NCBI GenBank assembly: GCA_964247055.1
Contig: OZ176056.1
Span: 6,324,001-6,388,000 of the forward strand
Origin: Paragordius varius
Taxonomy: Eukaryota; Nematomorpha
Reading direction: 5' to 3'
DNA length: 64,000 nt
Part shown: positions 1-11,399 of the stretch, in pieces
Layout of the letters: each line of letters opens with the position of its first letter
Numbering within the stretch: position 1 is the stretch's first letter
The notes under the pieces: model-generated
Database searches by the model: none
The model's input: the letters and a program-made list of their open reading frames with translations, nothing else
Told to the model about the DNA's origin: nothing
Made by a program: the position numbers and the translations under genes

Positions 1-355
1 TTTTAGCCAATTGGTCCTTGGCACAGATATAGTCGGTACAATTTTTTCGGACCTGCATATAACCGTACATGGGCGTATCAAACAAATTCAATACGGTGGC
101 CCTATTACATTCCCTTTTCAATCGAGTTATGGTTGGTGAAATGCAACACAACGGTTCCCAATCCTGACATACAACTTGATCTAAAGGAATATAAAGAATT
201 ATTTTATTGACTAGTTAGTCATTTAAATTATTTTTGATTAAATATATATATTTACTCATATTGGCTATTTTATAGATCCAATCGAAAAAGGTTGCCGTTG
301 TTGGAGTTACAGTGATAAAGAATATTGCTATCAAAAAAAAGAAAGTGAGTCGCAT
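1..355 (-). CDS. Small secreted cysteine-rich protein, 5' part (two exons, runs off window)
   Basis: Exon 1 runs from the ATG at 355-353 to 256 and exon 2 from 180 down to the window edge; the intron 181-255 (75 nt) starts GTAAAT and ends TTCCTTTAG. Exon 1 ends in phase 1 and exon 2 supplies the two missing bases, so the frame is kept. Exon 1 encodes a textbook signal peptide (MRLTFFFLIAIFF followed by small polar residues). Exon 2 encodes a cysteine-rich stretch with CQDWEPLCC, KREC, RKNC and YIC, and is open for all 180 nt. Six cysteines over about 50 residues suggest a disulfide-rich extracellular or hormone-like domain, but I do not recognise the family. The 3' end lies outside the window. 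A competing plus-strand reading of the same region was rejected because its exons do not join in phase. Confidence 0.6.
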
Positions 356-1753
356 AAATGAGTTTGTTTATATATGTTTATATGACTAAAAGTTTGGAGT
401 AGAGTTATAATATTAATTAGAAAGTAATGTTTTAGTGTAGAAGCAAAATTAAATTTTGTAAAAATAAGATTGAATATGATGAAAGTAACAATCAAATATT
501 TTTATGGTATATTAATAACTAATTTTTTACGTATTAATTTTACGTCATATTTGTCAATAACCTTTTAAATTTTAAGCAGGGGTGTTTTCTTTATAGTCAA
601 TTATTAGTGATTTAATGTTAAAATAATTTTTATATTAATAAAAATGATTAATTATGCAAAATCTTGAATGTCTAATTAAATATTATATGAATATGTTATT
701 GTCGCGTTACATTTAAAAATTTATTATAGGTTAAGTTTATCGTAAAAGTACTCAATTGGAACCAAGTTGCCATCAATGCATTATTATATTGGCTAGTTAA
801 TTTTATGACGCTTATAAGCCTTTTTTGCACTAGCCTCGAAATGCCCCCTATTTCCATAAAAGAATGTTAATAATTGCAAATTAAATGTCAATATCGTGAT
901 TAAAAAACAATTTTCTGGGATATTTATCAAACCACATGAAAAATACTGTGTTTTGCACACAAAAAGATGTGCCATTTTTATAAGCCTTTAAGCATGGGCC
1001 CTTTTCAATAAAAAAACTGGAGGGCCGCATTCCCAAATGTACGGGCATATAAACAAATATTTTTTTTAGATTTAAACAAATGTTTGTAAAAACTAATACT
1101 ATGTAATTCAACATTTTTTGCTGTTCATGGGCCGAAATTCTGGAAAATTTATTTAATAAATTTATATTAATTATTTGTGTTGGATACGGGCCGTTTACTC
1201 CTTTAAATAAAATACATAGCCTTTATTTAAAAACAGATAGGATTAATGATAGTCAAAAATTTTCTCAAACATAGATTAATTTCTCCAAGGTCTGTAATAT
1301 TTCTAAAAATGTGAACCTATGGGCCCAGTACACTATATTTTAGCGCTAATTAGCTTGGCTTAGATAGGTAAAAAGCAGATATCAATAAATTTTAGAAAAA
1401 TATTTATTTGGATTTAAGTTATTATAATAAAATGATCAAATATATGTCTGAATTCATGCATTTTTGTTAGGTGACATTTAACTTCCGCCTGACAATACTG
1501 AGTGGCAAACATAGGATGAAGTATATTTACTATTAAAATTCTTATAGAATAAACGATAAGGTAACATTGAGATAATTTTGTGGAATATTTAATATTTTAG
1601 AATCTTTTAAAAAGGAATTAAACAAGTGATTTTGATCTCTATAATCGATATACTGCCGGATAAGTATAACGTGTAACCACAAGCATGATGATTTAATTTT
1701 GTAGTAAGGCAGCGCATAAATTAATAAATAAAACCATCCAAATGTTCCAAACT
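356..1753. other. Non-genic AT-rich DNA
   Basis: I see no convincing exon. Around 840-1040 there is a patch containing 'gggccgcattc'-type sequence that resembles the subterminal parts of hAT-like repeats seen elsewhere in the window (for example near 14,680 and 27,280), so part of it is probably an old repeat. Confidence 0.4.
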
Positions 1754-3334
1754 ATATAAATCAGGGGTCTCTAACCTTTTTTCACCGCATGCTATTTTGG
1801 GAAAGAATTCCACGCGGGCACGTATAGATATTAAGTCTAAAAGTTTAATTTATCGTTTCAACACAAATATATATATTTCTATTTACGGATTAGGCTAACC
1901 AGCACAGTCCATTTTTAAAATAAATAAAAAAATTATTATTTTTGAGTAGTTTTTTTTATATATAATCTTAATTTTATCAAAATACCTTTGCGATGATTCA
2001 GACCTCTGTTTGCCATAATCAGTATACAAATACTGAAACATTTAGGGTTTTGCCCATTAGTCAATGACCTGGGTCATGACCCATAGTCACGACCCACGAA
2101 AAAAAATGACCTAGGTCAATTTTTTTTATTTTTTTATTTTTTTTAATTTTACAATTATTAGGAAAACAAAACTTTATATTATTTAAATATGTGTTATTTT
2201 GTTTTAAATATAATATGCTACACATTTTGTCTTCACTTTCCAAATCATAATTAAATCAGCCTTGTGGAAATTTTTCGATTAAAAAATTAAGTTACATGAA
2301 GAAATGCAATTACATCATATATTTAAATAAAAACCGACTGAAGAATCTGAAAGAAGTTTGTGATATAAATTTTAAGACAGAAGATGATGGTGGAAAACAA
2401 GCTAATATTTAAATTTTAAGTTTAGTCATAATTTTTCAGAAGAACATAGCCAGAAACTATAGCAAAATTTATTTTTATATACCCAACTCTAAACATAGTT
2501 GAAAATAAACATATTCGAAGTTTTTTTATAATTAAAACCGAATTATGCTATTACAAATAGAAAACAGATTTCCAATGAAATACTAGATTCATGTTATGTA
2601 GATATAAAAATAGAAGTTGATGGAATACATATAAATAATATTTCATTCCCAATCGATTCCATTAAATTAATGGTTAATAATTAGAACATAAAAATAGGTT
2701 TTAATAAATCCCATATTTTCTTGTTTATGTTATCTTTCTGTGATTTAAAATTTCTATAAGTCACGTACAATTCTAGGAAAGATTGTTAATTGTAGAAATT
2801 TCAATTATCATTATTGGTGAAAGTAGACTTTTAAAATTTTTACACTTTGTCATGCATGAAACCATGTGATTGAAAGCGGCAAGATATTCAAGGATAGTAT
2901 TATTTTATTATATACTATAAATATATTTAAAAAATATGTTGCCTTTTAGTAATTATTAATCTTTTTCTTTGTTTTGTAGAGTTTTTATTTTATTTGTATG
3001 CTAAGTATGTAATTTAAAGAGTAACATAATTCTTAAGTCATCAAAAATCATTGTTATACAGATCTCTCTTTCTTTTTTGTTTTTTTTTTCTACTCCTTGG
3101 TGCCTAATTATTTTATTTTTACTAGCCTAGCCATAATTTCTTTATATTTTCCTTTATGATTGCCAGACAGAGTAAAATATCAATATTTATAATTTAGCCA
3201 AATTAACAACATTTATAAAGAATACTCTTTAATTTTAATTATTCTAGATATTTATTTTTGTAAAGAGGGTAAGTGAGAGGGAAGGCAATGGCAAACCACC
3301 CTCGTTTATTACTGCCAAAAAATAGTTTTACTAT

Positions 3335-5593
3335 ATGAACTTAACAAGACTTTTCAAAGTTGGATGCTGGAACGTACGTTCCTTAACATCAACCAAACAG
3401 GTGATAATTGAAAAGGAAATGGAAAGATTGAACATAGATATACTGGGTCTAACGGAAACCAAGCAAAAAGGTAGCGCGAAAGTACAAAACGAAAATTATA
3501 CATTGTTAAGATCGGGGAGAGATGACCAGAAATCTGAAGGCGTTGCAGTATTAATAAAAAACAAATTAAATAAAAGTCTCATTAGTTATACACCATATAC
3601 ACCCAGAATCATGAGTATTAGGCTGAATGCCAAGCCACTTAAATTTACATTTATAGTAGTCTATGCTCCTACGTCAAACGCTCCCAAAGAAGACATAGAG
3701 GACTTTTATGCAACGTTGCAAATAGTTTTGGATGAAACGAAGAAAGGAGATATGATTATCATAGGAGGGGATTGGAACAGCAAAGTTGGTAGAGGTAGAG
3801 TAGATCAAATAGTCGGGCCATATGGATTGGGAGAACGAAACGAGGCCGGGGAAGCACTGATCAATTTTTGTCAAGAAAATGAGATGATGATAACCAACAC
3901 ATGGTTTCCACAACACAATAGGAGGTTATACACATGGACCTCTCCATGTGGTAAATATAAGAATCAAATTGATTACATAATGTGTCCTCAAAAATGGAAA
4001 AGCTCTATAATCGATACCAAAACAAGCAAAAGCAGCGATTGCTCTAGCGATCATGAGCTTCTAATAACCAAAATCAAACTTAAAATAATTAAAAATAAGG
4101 TTAAACAGATATACAGATATGACACTCGGAACATTCCAAATAGTTTTAGAACAGAAACCAAAGATAGATTAGGAAGATTGGACAATGGATGTAGCTCAAA
4201 ACAATTATGGAGAACGATAAAAAATGTTGTTAATGAAGTGGCAAAAGAAAAAGTGCAGAGAGTAAAGAGGAAAGATAACAAATGGATATCAGAAAAGAGT
4301 ATAGAGATAGCAGAAAAGAGGAGAAAAGCTAAATCAATAGGTGATAATAAAATGGTAAAATTATATAACAAAGAATTTCAACGACAAACAAGGAAGGATT
4401 ATGAAGATTTTCTTAATAAACAATGTTTGGAAGTGGAATTAAATAACAAAAAAGGATTAATGCAACCAATGTTCCAGAAACTGAAGCAAATGACTCATAA
4501 ACCTTTTATATCATCACAAAAGATTAAAAAAGAGAATGGCACCATATTGAACAACAAAGCGATGGGGTTAGACAATATCCCAATAGAGTTCATAAAAGCT
4601 ATTCCCGTTAAAAAGTTACACCAGTTATGTCAAAAGGTGTGGGAAACATGTGAGTGGCCAAACGACTGGACATCATCTGTATATCTCCCAATATACAAAA
4701 AAGGAGATGTACTCCAATGCGAGAATTATCGGAACATATCTCTTATTAGCCACGCTAGTAAGGTCTTACTAAAAGTAATACAAAACAGAATTCACAGTAT
4801 CATACAGACAGAAATACCAGAAAATCAAGCCGGATTTATGAAGGGAAAAAGCACAAGAGACCATATCTCAAACATGAGAAGGATAATGGAAACATTAAAA
4901 GAGTTCCAGAAAGAATTATACATGTGTTTTATTGATTACAGACAAGCATTCGATTCAATTAACTATGACTCCTTGTGGGAAACATTAAAGTTAGTAGGGG
5001 TATCGTCTCACTTAATAAGATTGATTAGCTCTCTGTATGTAAAACAAAGAGCGATTATTAGAACACCAGCGGGGGACACAGACGAAATACCAATCTTGAA
5101 AGGAGTCAGACAAGGGTGTTGCTTATCCCCTTATCTGTTCAATATGTGCACAGAAATGATAATGAGGAAGTTGGATGGTAAAAATATTGGAGTAAGAATA
5201 GGAGGGAGAACAATCAATAATTTAAGGTTTGCAGACGATACCACTCTTATAGCTGAAAGTGCAAATGATTTGAAGGAATTGATTGAAGAGATTCGAAAGG
5301 AAAGTTTGAGGTATGGTCTTAGGCTTAATCCTAACAAAACCAAAATATTATGTACAGGAAAAAAGCCTACAATTATAATAGAAGGAGTAGAAATAGAAAT
5401 AGTTAAACAGTTAACGTTTTTGGGCGCAATAATTTCAGAGGATGGGTCTTCAACTCCTGACATCAGAAAGAGAATAGGATTGGGTAGAGAAGCGATGACC
5501 AAATTAATAAAGATTTGGAAAAACAAAAGCGTAGGAGACCAAAAAAAGATTACTCTACTGTTTCGTTCTCCCGGTCACCACATATGGATGTGA
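3335..5593 (+). CDS. LINE ORF: AP endonuclease plus reverse transcriptase
   Basis: This 752-codon ORF would nick target DNA and copy the element RNA. The N-terminal half is an exonuclease-endonuclease-phosphatase domain: GCWNVRSL (about residue 9), LTETKQ, VVYAPTS, IIGGDWNSKVG and the C-terminal SSDHELL pair. The RT follows with the finger motif YRNISLISHASK, the palm A motif FIDYRQAFDSI, GVRQGCCLSPYLF and the catalytic LRFADDTTLIAE (about residue 630). Between them, the step from GTILN to NKAMGLDN is an in-frame deletion compared with the other copy. The ORF ends early by a frameshift near 5540; the remaining C-terminal part lies in another frame at about 5595-5981. Confidence 0.9.
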   Translation: MNLTRLFKVGCWNVRSLTSTKQVIIEKEMERLNIDILGLTETKQKGSAKVQNENYTLLRSGRDDQKSEGVAVLIKNKLNKSLISYTPYTPRIMSIRLNAKPLKFTFIVVYAPTSNAPKEDIEDFYATLQIVLDETKKGDMIIIGGDWNSKVGRGRVDQIVGPYGLGERNEAGEALINFCQENEMMITNTWFPQHNRRLYTWTSPCGKYKNQIDYIMCPQKWKSSIIDTKTSKSSDCSSDHELLITKIKLKIIKNKVKQIYRYDTRNIPNSFRTETKDRLGRLDNGCSSKQLWRTIKNVVNEVAKEKVQRVKRKDNKWISEKSIEIAEKRRKAKSIGDNKMVKLYNKEFQRQTRKDYEDFLNKQCLEVELNNKKGLMQPMFQKLKQMTHKPFISSQKIKKENGTILNNKAMGLDNIPIEFIKAIPVKKLHQLCQKVWETCEWPNDWTSSVYLPIYKKGDVLQCENYRNISLISHASKVLLKVIQNRIHSIIQTEIPENQAGFMKGKSTRDHISNMRRIMETLKEFQKELYMCFIDYRQAFDSINYDSLWETLKLVGVSSHLIRLISSLYVKQRAIIRTPAGDTDEIPILKGVRQGCCLSPYLFNMCTEMIMRKLDGKNIGVRIGGRTINNLRFADDTTLIAESANDLKELIEEIRKESLRYGLRLNPNKTKILCTGKKPTIIIEGVEIEIVKQLTFLGAIISEDGSSTPDIRKRIGLGREAMTKLIKIWKNKSVGDQKKITLLFRSPGHHIWM

Positions 5594-5594
5594 G

Positions 5595-5981
5595 AGTTGG
5601 ACTCTCAGAAAAAAGGACAAAGAAAGGCTCATGGCTTTTGAAAGGAGTTGCTGGCGTAGGATGCTAGGATACACCTGGAAGGAAATTAAGAATGAAAATC
5701 TAACTACAGAAATAAAACCTAAAACAAACATCATGGAGATAATTCTAAAAAGAAAGTTAACATATTTTGGTCATGTCATGCGATCGAATTCTCTGGAGAA
5801 AGATACAATGTTTGGGAAGGTAGAAGGGCAAAGGAAACGAGGCCGACCACCGATGAGGTGGTTGGATATGATAAAAGAAGAGACCAAAATGACACTGAAA
5901 GAGCTCAATATAGCGGTTAAAGATAGAAAAAAATGGAAAGAAATAGTTAAAACTATATCCAAAAAGTCGTTTACGACTTAG
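5595..5981 (+). pseudogene. LINE ORF C-terminal part, out of frame
   Basis: This continues the LINE protein after the frameshift. It encodes the region typical of this class of 'endonuclease-reverse transcriptase' proteins: CWRRMLGYTWK, LTYFGHVMR and KRGRPPMRWLDMIKEE, the basic GRPPxRWxD signature near the C-terminus. It stops at 5981, 16 nt before the end of the element. The same domain is readable on the minus strand near 40,745-41,100 in the second copy, which confirms that it belongs to the same ORF. Confidence 0.8.
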
Positions 5982-6837
5982 GAAAAACCAACCAACCAGA
6001 CTTTTAAAATATACTTTATGACAAAGTATTTTATGTTTAAAGTATATAGGTATGTATTTATTTATTATTGGCAATAACATATGGTATGACCTAGGTCGGA
6101 CCTAGGTCATACTAGGTCTGACCCAAAAGGGGGTCAAAATTACAACCCTAAAAACATTTACATTATTCAATTTATTAAATTTATGGATAATTAAATGTAC
6201 ATCTTGAGCGTCGGAGTTTAGATAATTGAGGTAAAAAATGGATTTGTAGCTCTTGGCAAAGATCTTTATAATTTACCAAATTTTATGTGCATGCCAGGTT
6301 TTAAATAATGGACATATGCTTCAAGATAGTATTATTCCAAAAAATAAAAAAAGTATCTTGACGCAATTTTTTACAGATGGAAGATGGTTAAGTCGTTGCT
6401 GTATTTTTAGAATTTAACGACAAATATATGTAATACAGAGGAAATATTTATCCACAGTTAAAAGATCTAAACTCGCTTCTTATATCTGATGCAATATCTT
6501 AGAAAAATTGCACATTGCATATCAAAAAACTAACGAAAATAAATAATTTTGTGAAAAAAAATTCCATGCAAATTTTTTTTTATTTTTTAAAACTTTTCAG
6601 GCGGGCACGTTTTGGAATCTCGCGGGCCCGAAATCGACCGCGGTCTACCGTTTGGCCACCCGTGATATAAATAGTATTAGCTACAACATAGAAGGTAACT
6701 TCTAACTATCGGTTATGTGGAAATTTAAGTTTCTCCGCCTAAAACCCAGTTATGATATTATTACTACATAATGTTTTACATTTAACATTTATTTTATCAA
6801 TTACTTAAATTTGGATATAATTAATTAATATCAACTA

Positions 6838-7086
6838 TCAAATTTCATCGAACGAAAGACAAGTGTTGGGATTAAAACAGATGCTTAACCCGACAGGTAT
6901 GTCTTCCGGTTTATCATTAGTCCCAGGACACCAACATTGATTTTTTCGAAAACCAAATTTTTTGATGATCGGAATATCTATGTTACTTGTAGTCGAATTC
7001 TTAACAGGTGATAGAAGAATATTATAATGGCAAAAACAAAAAATTATGAGAAGACTTAGGAATAAGGATTTTAATTTAGGTGACAT
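6838..7086 (-). CDS. Candidate small secreted protein (82 aa)
   Basis: Starting at the ATG at 7086-7084 the ORF gives a basic-then-hydrophobic leader (MSPKLKSLFLSLLIIFCFC) typical of a signal peptide, then a short mature part with NQCWCPG, SICF and NTC, that is four cysteines in about 20 residues. The stop is at 6838-6840. A longer start at 7131 is possible but would place the hydrophobic stretch internally. No homologue is recognised. It may be a single-exon gene or the first exon of a larger one (a weak GTTAAG donor lies inside). It lies on the same strand as the secreted protein gene at 1-355; a link between the two is only a guess. Confidence 0.35.
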   Translation of the reverse strand: MSPKLKSLFLSLLIIFCFCHYNILLSPVKNSTTSNIDIPIIKKFGFRKNQCWCPGTNDKPEDIPVGLSICFNPNTCLSFDEI

Positions 7087-7414
7087 TGTAAAATGTATGA
7101 AATATTTCGTTGAGCAAAATAAGATTGTCAAAAATTATGGTTGTGTTTTATGTTAGGTTAAAATATTTAACATATCCATATGTGGTTAGTTTAATTATAT
7201 GGCATGTGACATTTTTGGACATGTTTTGATGTCATATTTAAAAAAAATTTATATCTCCTTAAACCAAATTAAAATAAACAATACACAAGATTTTTGGCTT
7301 AAAATACACATTAAAACTTTGAATTTAATTTTAATAATATGCATATACATGATTCAGTAAAAATCAGTCATTTGTGAATACATATTTTTTCGGATAAAAT
7401 TGGCAACGGCTATA

Positions 7415-7899
7415 ATTTGAACTGGAGTATCTAGTAACCCCTGATTATATTAGTTAACACTTTTAAAATCTATTGAAAGAAATTTTACAATTTTTAATGC
7501 TTTTAAATAACATATGAATATGCCAAACTATTTAATTAAGTTTTGTTTTAAAAAATTCCATATCAAACGACTTCGACGCCTATTTTACAATATTTGCAAA
7601 ATATCGTTTTTTAATTCTAACGCTAAAATTAAAATATTTTAAAAAATCACAGTTGATTGATAAAACAAAAAAATGGTTTATTTTGCATTTTGGGTGATGC
7701 ACACATGTCATTTTAAATAAGTTTTTACCTTGATGTTAATCCATAAAAAAGTAATAAAAAGTTATTAAATGTTCATATGTTTTAGGTGTATCAATGTTAT
7801 ATAAAGTCAAACTTTTAAAATGTTGAAATTTGTTCTATGTTTTTAAAAATCTTTAATATTAAACATCCCTGGAGTACCCAAAGATTCTAATTTGAATCG
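7415..7899. repeat. MITE, older copy of the 31,617-32,158 family
   Basis: The internal sequence matches the element at 31,617-32,158 closely: both share 'aatatgccaaa-tat-taa', 'gttttgttttaaaaaa', 'caaaatatcgt' and 'ggtttattttgcat' in the same order. The terminal repeats (aatttgaactggagta / gtacccaaagattctaatttgaatcg) are degenerate versions of the perfect 17-bp inverted repeat in the younger copy. No coding sequence. Confidence 0.65.
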
Positions 7900-8122
7900 G
7901 AGGACTATAGTATCCAACTAAAATCATGCAAAATATTTAATTTTTTAATTGTTTTTATGAGAATGATAAAAAAAATAATTAAAATATTTCTTAATGATTT
8001 GGATATAATTATCGAATTTATCATATATATATATTTTATAAAAGAGACTTTTTATTAACCTCGAAACTCCTATGAAATTAAAAGAAGTTTTTTTGTTGTT
8101 TATAGAATGTGATTCATATAAG

Positions 8123-8948
8123 CAGTGATCGGCAACTTAGGGCTCTAGAGCAAAACTTGGCTGGCCAGAACTTTTTAAAAATGTAAAAAACCAAAGTTTA
8201 ACCCTGAGCGTTCCGAAACGCGTCATATAAATAGTGACCTTTTTCAGAAAATTAATTATTCATCTCAGCAGACACTTTTATATATAGATATGACATAAAC
8301 ATCTCTAATTGGCAACCATTTATTACTATTATATATAATTTTTAATTTATTGGTATAATATTTATATTTTAGAAAAAAATATATAGCAGATCAAAGAGAA
8401 CAAAAATTATTATAAATCCGGCAAAGTTTTTGAAAACTGAATATTTTATTATTGATAATATCAATAAACAGCTATGTTTAATATGCAAGGAATTAATGAA
8501 TGTGTCAGGAAATAATATACGTACCCAATAGTAAACATAGGAATGAATATCATAAATATAATTCGGATCCATACAGGATAAAGTTATTTTTACGAAAGTC
8601 ATAAGAAGGACAACAAAACATTAAAAAAATGTAGTAAGCAAAAGTTCAACATTGGTCACAACTTCTTTCCATGTTTCACAGTTAATTGCTGAAAATAACA
8701 AACCATTTACTGATGGAGATATTATAACATCCGTTAACGAAATTTGTTCCAAATATATTGAGAAATTCAAAAGTCTTAGTTAATCATAGTCACATTATTA
8801 TGTAACATGTATTGTTACATAATAATTTTTTCCATCTATTAATATACAATCATATTGACACACTATTTTAATTATATCTTCAAGCGTAGGGCTCGCCTAA
8901 ATTTTCCATTTTATAAACGCACCTCCAAAAAAAGGTTGCCGACCCCTG
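8123..8948. mobile_element. Decayed hAT transposon with transposase remnant
   Basis: Termini CAGTGATCGGCAACTTAGGGC and, reverse-complemented, CAGGGGTCGGCAACC are hAT-type. At about 8640-8780 the plus strand still encodes a recognisable piece of GTF2IRD2/ZBED-like hAT transposase, QLIAENNKPFTDGDII, which aligns with EILIRNNKPFQDGEIF of the element at 15.7-18.4 kb. The rest of the transposase is unreadable and I could not find a clear target duplication, so the copy is old. Confidence 0.6.
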
Positions 8949-9199
8949 TTATCCAGTGTAGTTTATAAAAGTTTAAAGCCGGAAAACATAGCTTTACAGT
9001 GCATGATATCGATCATTTTTATAAGGCAATTTATAAAACAAACCTGTTGAAACTAAAAATATCTAATATATTTGTAATTTTTAAGAAATAGTTTTTTAGA
9101 TTACCTTTAAACAAAATACCATTATTTTTCAAGGGTATATTTGGTATAATATTTTAATTTAAAATACTGATCTATTCATTTACCACAATTATCCAGTCT

Positions 9200-10150
9200 G
9201 ATGTTCTCTATAATTTTAAGAATATATCTGAAAAAAAATATTTTCACATAAGAAATATCTATAATTTATTTATTAATTTGAGCCCTCTTTATCAAAATAC
9301 TAATAATATTTTTCTTTAAATATATTCAACAAATACCCATTTGTATTATATCATTCGAAAAAGTAATGAAAACTCTTATGCAATTAATAGGTTTTACATC
9401 GATAGTTAATATTGGAGATAAGAAGCCACAAACCAGCGATGCGATAGCTTTTTTAATCAATATATTTTTGAAATTAATGGATGAAAATAGCTCAAATTGT
9501 ATATATGGCAATGAATGCATAATAAAGATGATACAAAAATTTTGATTAAATTATATTTAATGGTTCTTCTATGTCATTTAAAACAGCCATTTTTCATTTT
9601 TATTTTTTAAATAAAATTACCAACTTAACAATAATTATTTCTTTAAACAGACTTATAATTTCCAAATTTTAAAGACTAAAAGGATAGTTTAGGGTTTTCT
9701 TAATGTTTTATAACGAATATATAATAAATTTGTAGTTATAACTATGCATTGATTTACTAAGTCACATTTTAATAATAATGATTTTTATTTAAAAAACCGA
9801 CCAGCATTGGAAATGATTTTTTTAATTATACACTAATTTAACCCTGATAATTATATTATAATTTACATGATTTTTAATTTAGTTCTTCTGGAAAAAATTT
9901 TTATAGTTTGATTTTGGTTATATAAAGCTAAATAACTTTTATATCACATTGATTTAAATGACATAGTACCATTCAAAAGATTCATCTTTTGTGCTTTAGA
10001 ATACATGGATATTTATCTAAACCTCTAATTTTAATTCGAGATTAATGTTAAACCCAAGCCAAAATTTTTTGATAAAACCTAATAAAAAATTTCTAAGGTG
10101 TTAGACCATTTTTTTCAGATATACTATATATGCATTTTAATGAAATAAAT
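9200..10150. repeat. Unclassified interspersed repeat, copy 1
   Basis: This stretch resembles 55,900-56,540 collinearly: shared blocks include 'atcattcgaaa-agtaatgaaaactct', 'gttttacatc', 'agccatttttaattttt', 'gacttataattt', 'actatgcattttag' and 'aatttctaaggtgttaaacca'. No terminal repeats or ORFs were found. It is probably an old transposon fragment. Confidence 0.45.
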
Positions 10151-11029
10151 TTTAATTTTACAAATCACTTTAAAAAGTCAATGTTTGCTAGTGTAATGAT
10201 TCATTTTAATTCTTTGAGTTAAATGTGGAATACAAATTTATTTAACATCTAATTCAAGATAAATGTGCATACAATTATTTTCATTTTAAAATAAAAAAGC
10301 TAATAGCTTTATACAAAACTTTGTTGTAGAAAACATTGAATCGACATGTCATTCACAACTTTGCAATCCGTATTTTCCCCTCGTTCTATGGTATAAAAAA
10401 CGGAAATTATAAAACAATAAATTAGGAATGTGTCCATCACGAATAGCTTTATAGGCCGTATTTTCGAATCAATCTTGGTGGGACATGCATAAATATTTTA
10501 CATTTTAAACAAAAAACTGTAAAATTTGATAACATTATATTACAGTTTTTCTGGCTTTTGCCAATTGGATAATCATACATTGATAAATTGTTATAGAGTA
10601 TCAATTTTATTAACATTTTGTGAGCATATATTTTTAAGAAATTATGGATTTCAAAATTTTTTGCGGGTTACACATAAAGTCTCAGAGGATTGGGTGTTGG
10701 TCACCCTTGCAAAAATATTTCCTGGATCGAGTATACAAGTTAGATGTTGATGCCAAAAATGTGCAAACCTTAACTCTTAAAAACCATTATATTCTGTACA
10801 AATATATACTAAGTCAGGCATTTTGGTCAATGTGGGCTGCCACATATGGCTACTCAAGTTTATATATTATAAAAATATTCGAAATGGAATTCGGACCATG
10901 AATAAAATATGGTGATTAAGCTTATGATGGTTTACTTATATGGGCCTATCCTCATTTACAAATTATAAGATTAGGTTTTTTTAAGTCTTTTACTGATTTT
11001 TTTATTGTTTAACAAACGAATTGATATTA

Positions 11030-11390
11030 CATTTTGGGGTATTTTATATCCCAGATTGATTTTAAATAAGAATATCTTAAAAAAATATTTAAGGTATTGG
11101 GCTTGATATAAAAAAATATGCTTTCTTTAGTCTTTTAGGCGCATTATACAAATTTTATTTAAAAAAAATATAAAGTAAAAAAATTCTCAATCAAAATATT
11201 TTTTCCAGTATATTTTAATGTTTATATACCGCTAATACAACAGGCAGATAATTATATATTATGATTATAAAATGTAGATAATTAACTTTAAAAAACTTTT
11301 AGGCTACATTTTACCAGCAGAAATTTGATATATTATTGATATCAGCTGTCAGTTTCATGTTTGGAGCTGTCCAGACGCTACACTGTAAAA
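11030..11390. repeat. Unclassified interspersed repeat, shared with 34,860-35,200
   Basis: Both copies share in order 'ttatatcccag', 'gtttaaggtat/aa', 'ttctttagtcttttaggcgcattatac', 'agataatt-aactt', 'attttaccagc', 'tgatatatt' and 'gtttggagctgtcc'. The 360-nt unit has no visible ORF or terminal inverted repeats. Confidence 0.5.
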
Positions 11391-11399
11391 AAATATGCT

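Larger units (their letters stand above)
2838..5997 (+). mobile_element. Nearly complete RTE-like non-LTR retrotransposon (LINE copy 1)
   Basis: The element is bounded by a 13-nt direct repeat AGACTTTTAAAAT (2825-2837 and 5998-6010), a LINE-type target-site duplication. It has a roughly 500-nt 5' leader, one long ORF with endonuclease and reverse transcriptase, and a 3' end made of short ACCA-type repeats (aaccaaccaacc) instead of poly(A), as typical of the RTE clade. Relative to the second copy at 40.7-43.9 kb it lacks about 150 nt between the endonuclease linker and the RT, and it has one frameshift near 5540. Clade assignment is provisional. Confidence 0.85.
2043..6150. mobile_element. Second TIR element nested in the hAT-like element, split by a LINE
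   Basis: Ends are TAGGGTTTTG at the left and CAACCCTA at the right, with further inverted 'gacctaggtc / gacctgggtc' motifs inside both ends. Flanks are gaaacatt (2035-2042) and aaaacatt (6151-6158), a 7-of-8 match consistent with an 8-bp hAT-type duplication. The LINE at 2838-5997 sits inside it, so the element itself is only about 0.95 kb. No coding capacity was recognised. Confidence 0.6.
1762..6664. mobile_element. hAT-like DNA transposon remnant (outer element of a nest)
   Basis: The left end is CAGGGGTCTCTAACC and the right end, reverse-complemented, CACGGGTGGCCAAACGG, both hAT-type termini. The element is flanked by a perfect 8-bp target duplication ATATAAAT (1754-1761 and 6665-6672), the length hAT transposases make. 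Subterminal GC-rich blocks (gcgggcacgt) occur at both ends. Most of the interior is later insertions (2043-6150 and the LINE inside it). No transposase is visible, so it is non-autonomous or decayed. Confidence 0.75.

Noticed and set aside
7-344. Plus-strand reading with an exon-like segment 276-344 (acceptor TTTATAG, donor GTGAGT) encoding CRCWSYSDKEYCY, superficially endothelin-like, and an open frame at 7-210
   Set aside because: The two plus-strand segments cannot be joined in phase, and the minus strand gives a signal peptide, good splice sites and matching phase over the same bases.
4051-4371. Minus-strand ORFs across the LINE (also 5131-5526, 5757-6080, 41,146-41,466, 42,441-42,749)
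   Set aside because: Shadows of the endonuclease/RT ORF on the opposite strand.
10526-10901. Two overlapping plus-strand ORFs of 74 and 85 codons
   Set aside because: Different frames over the same DNA, no splice context, no similarity and no codon-use signal.
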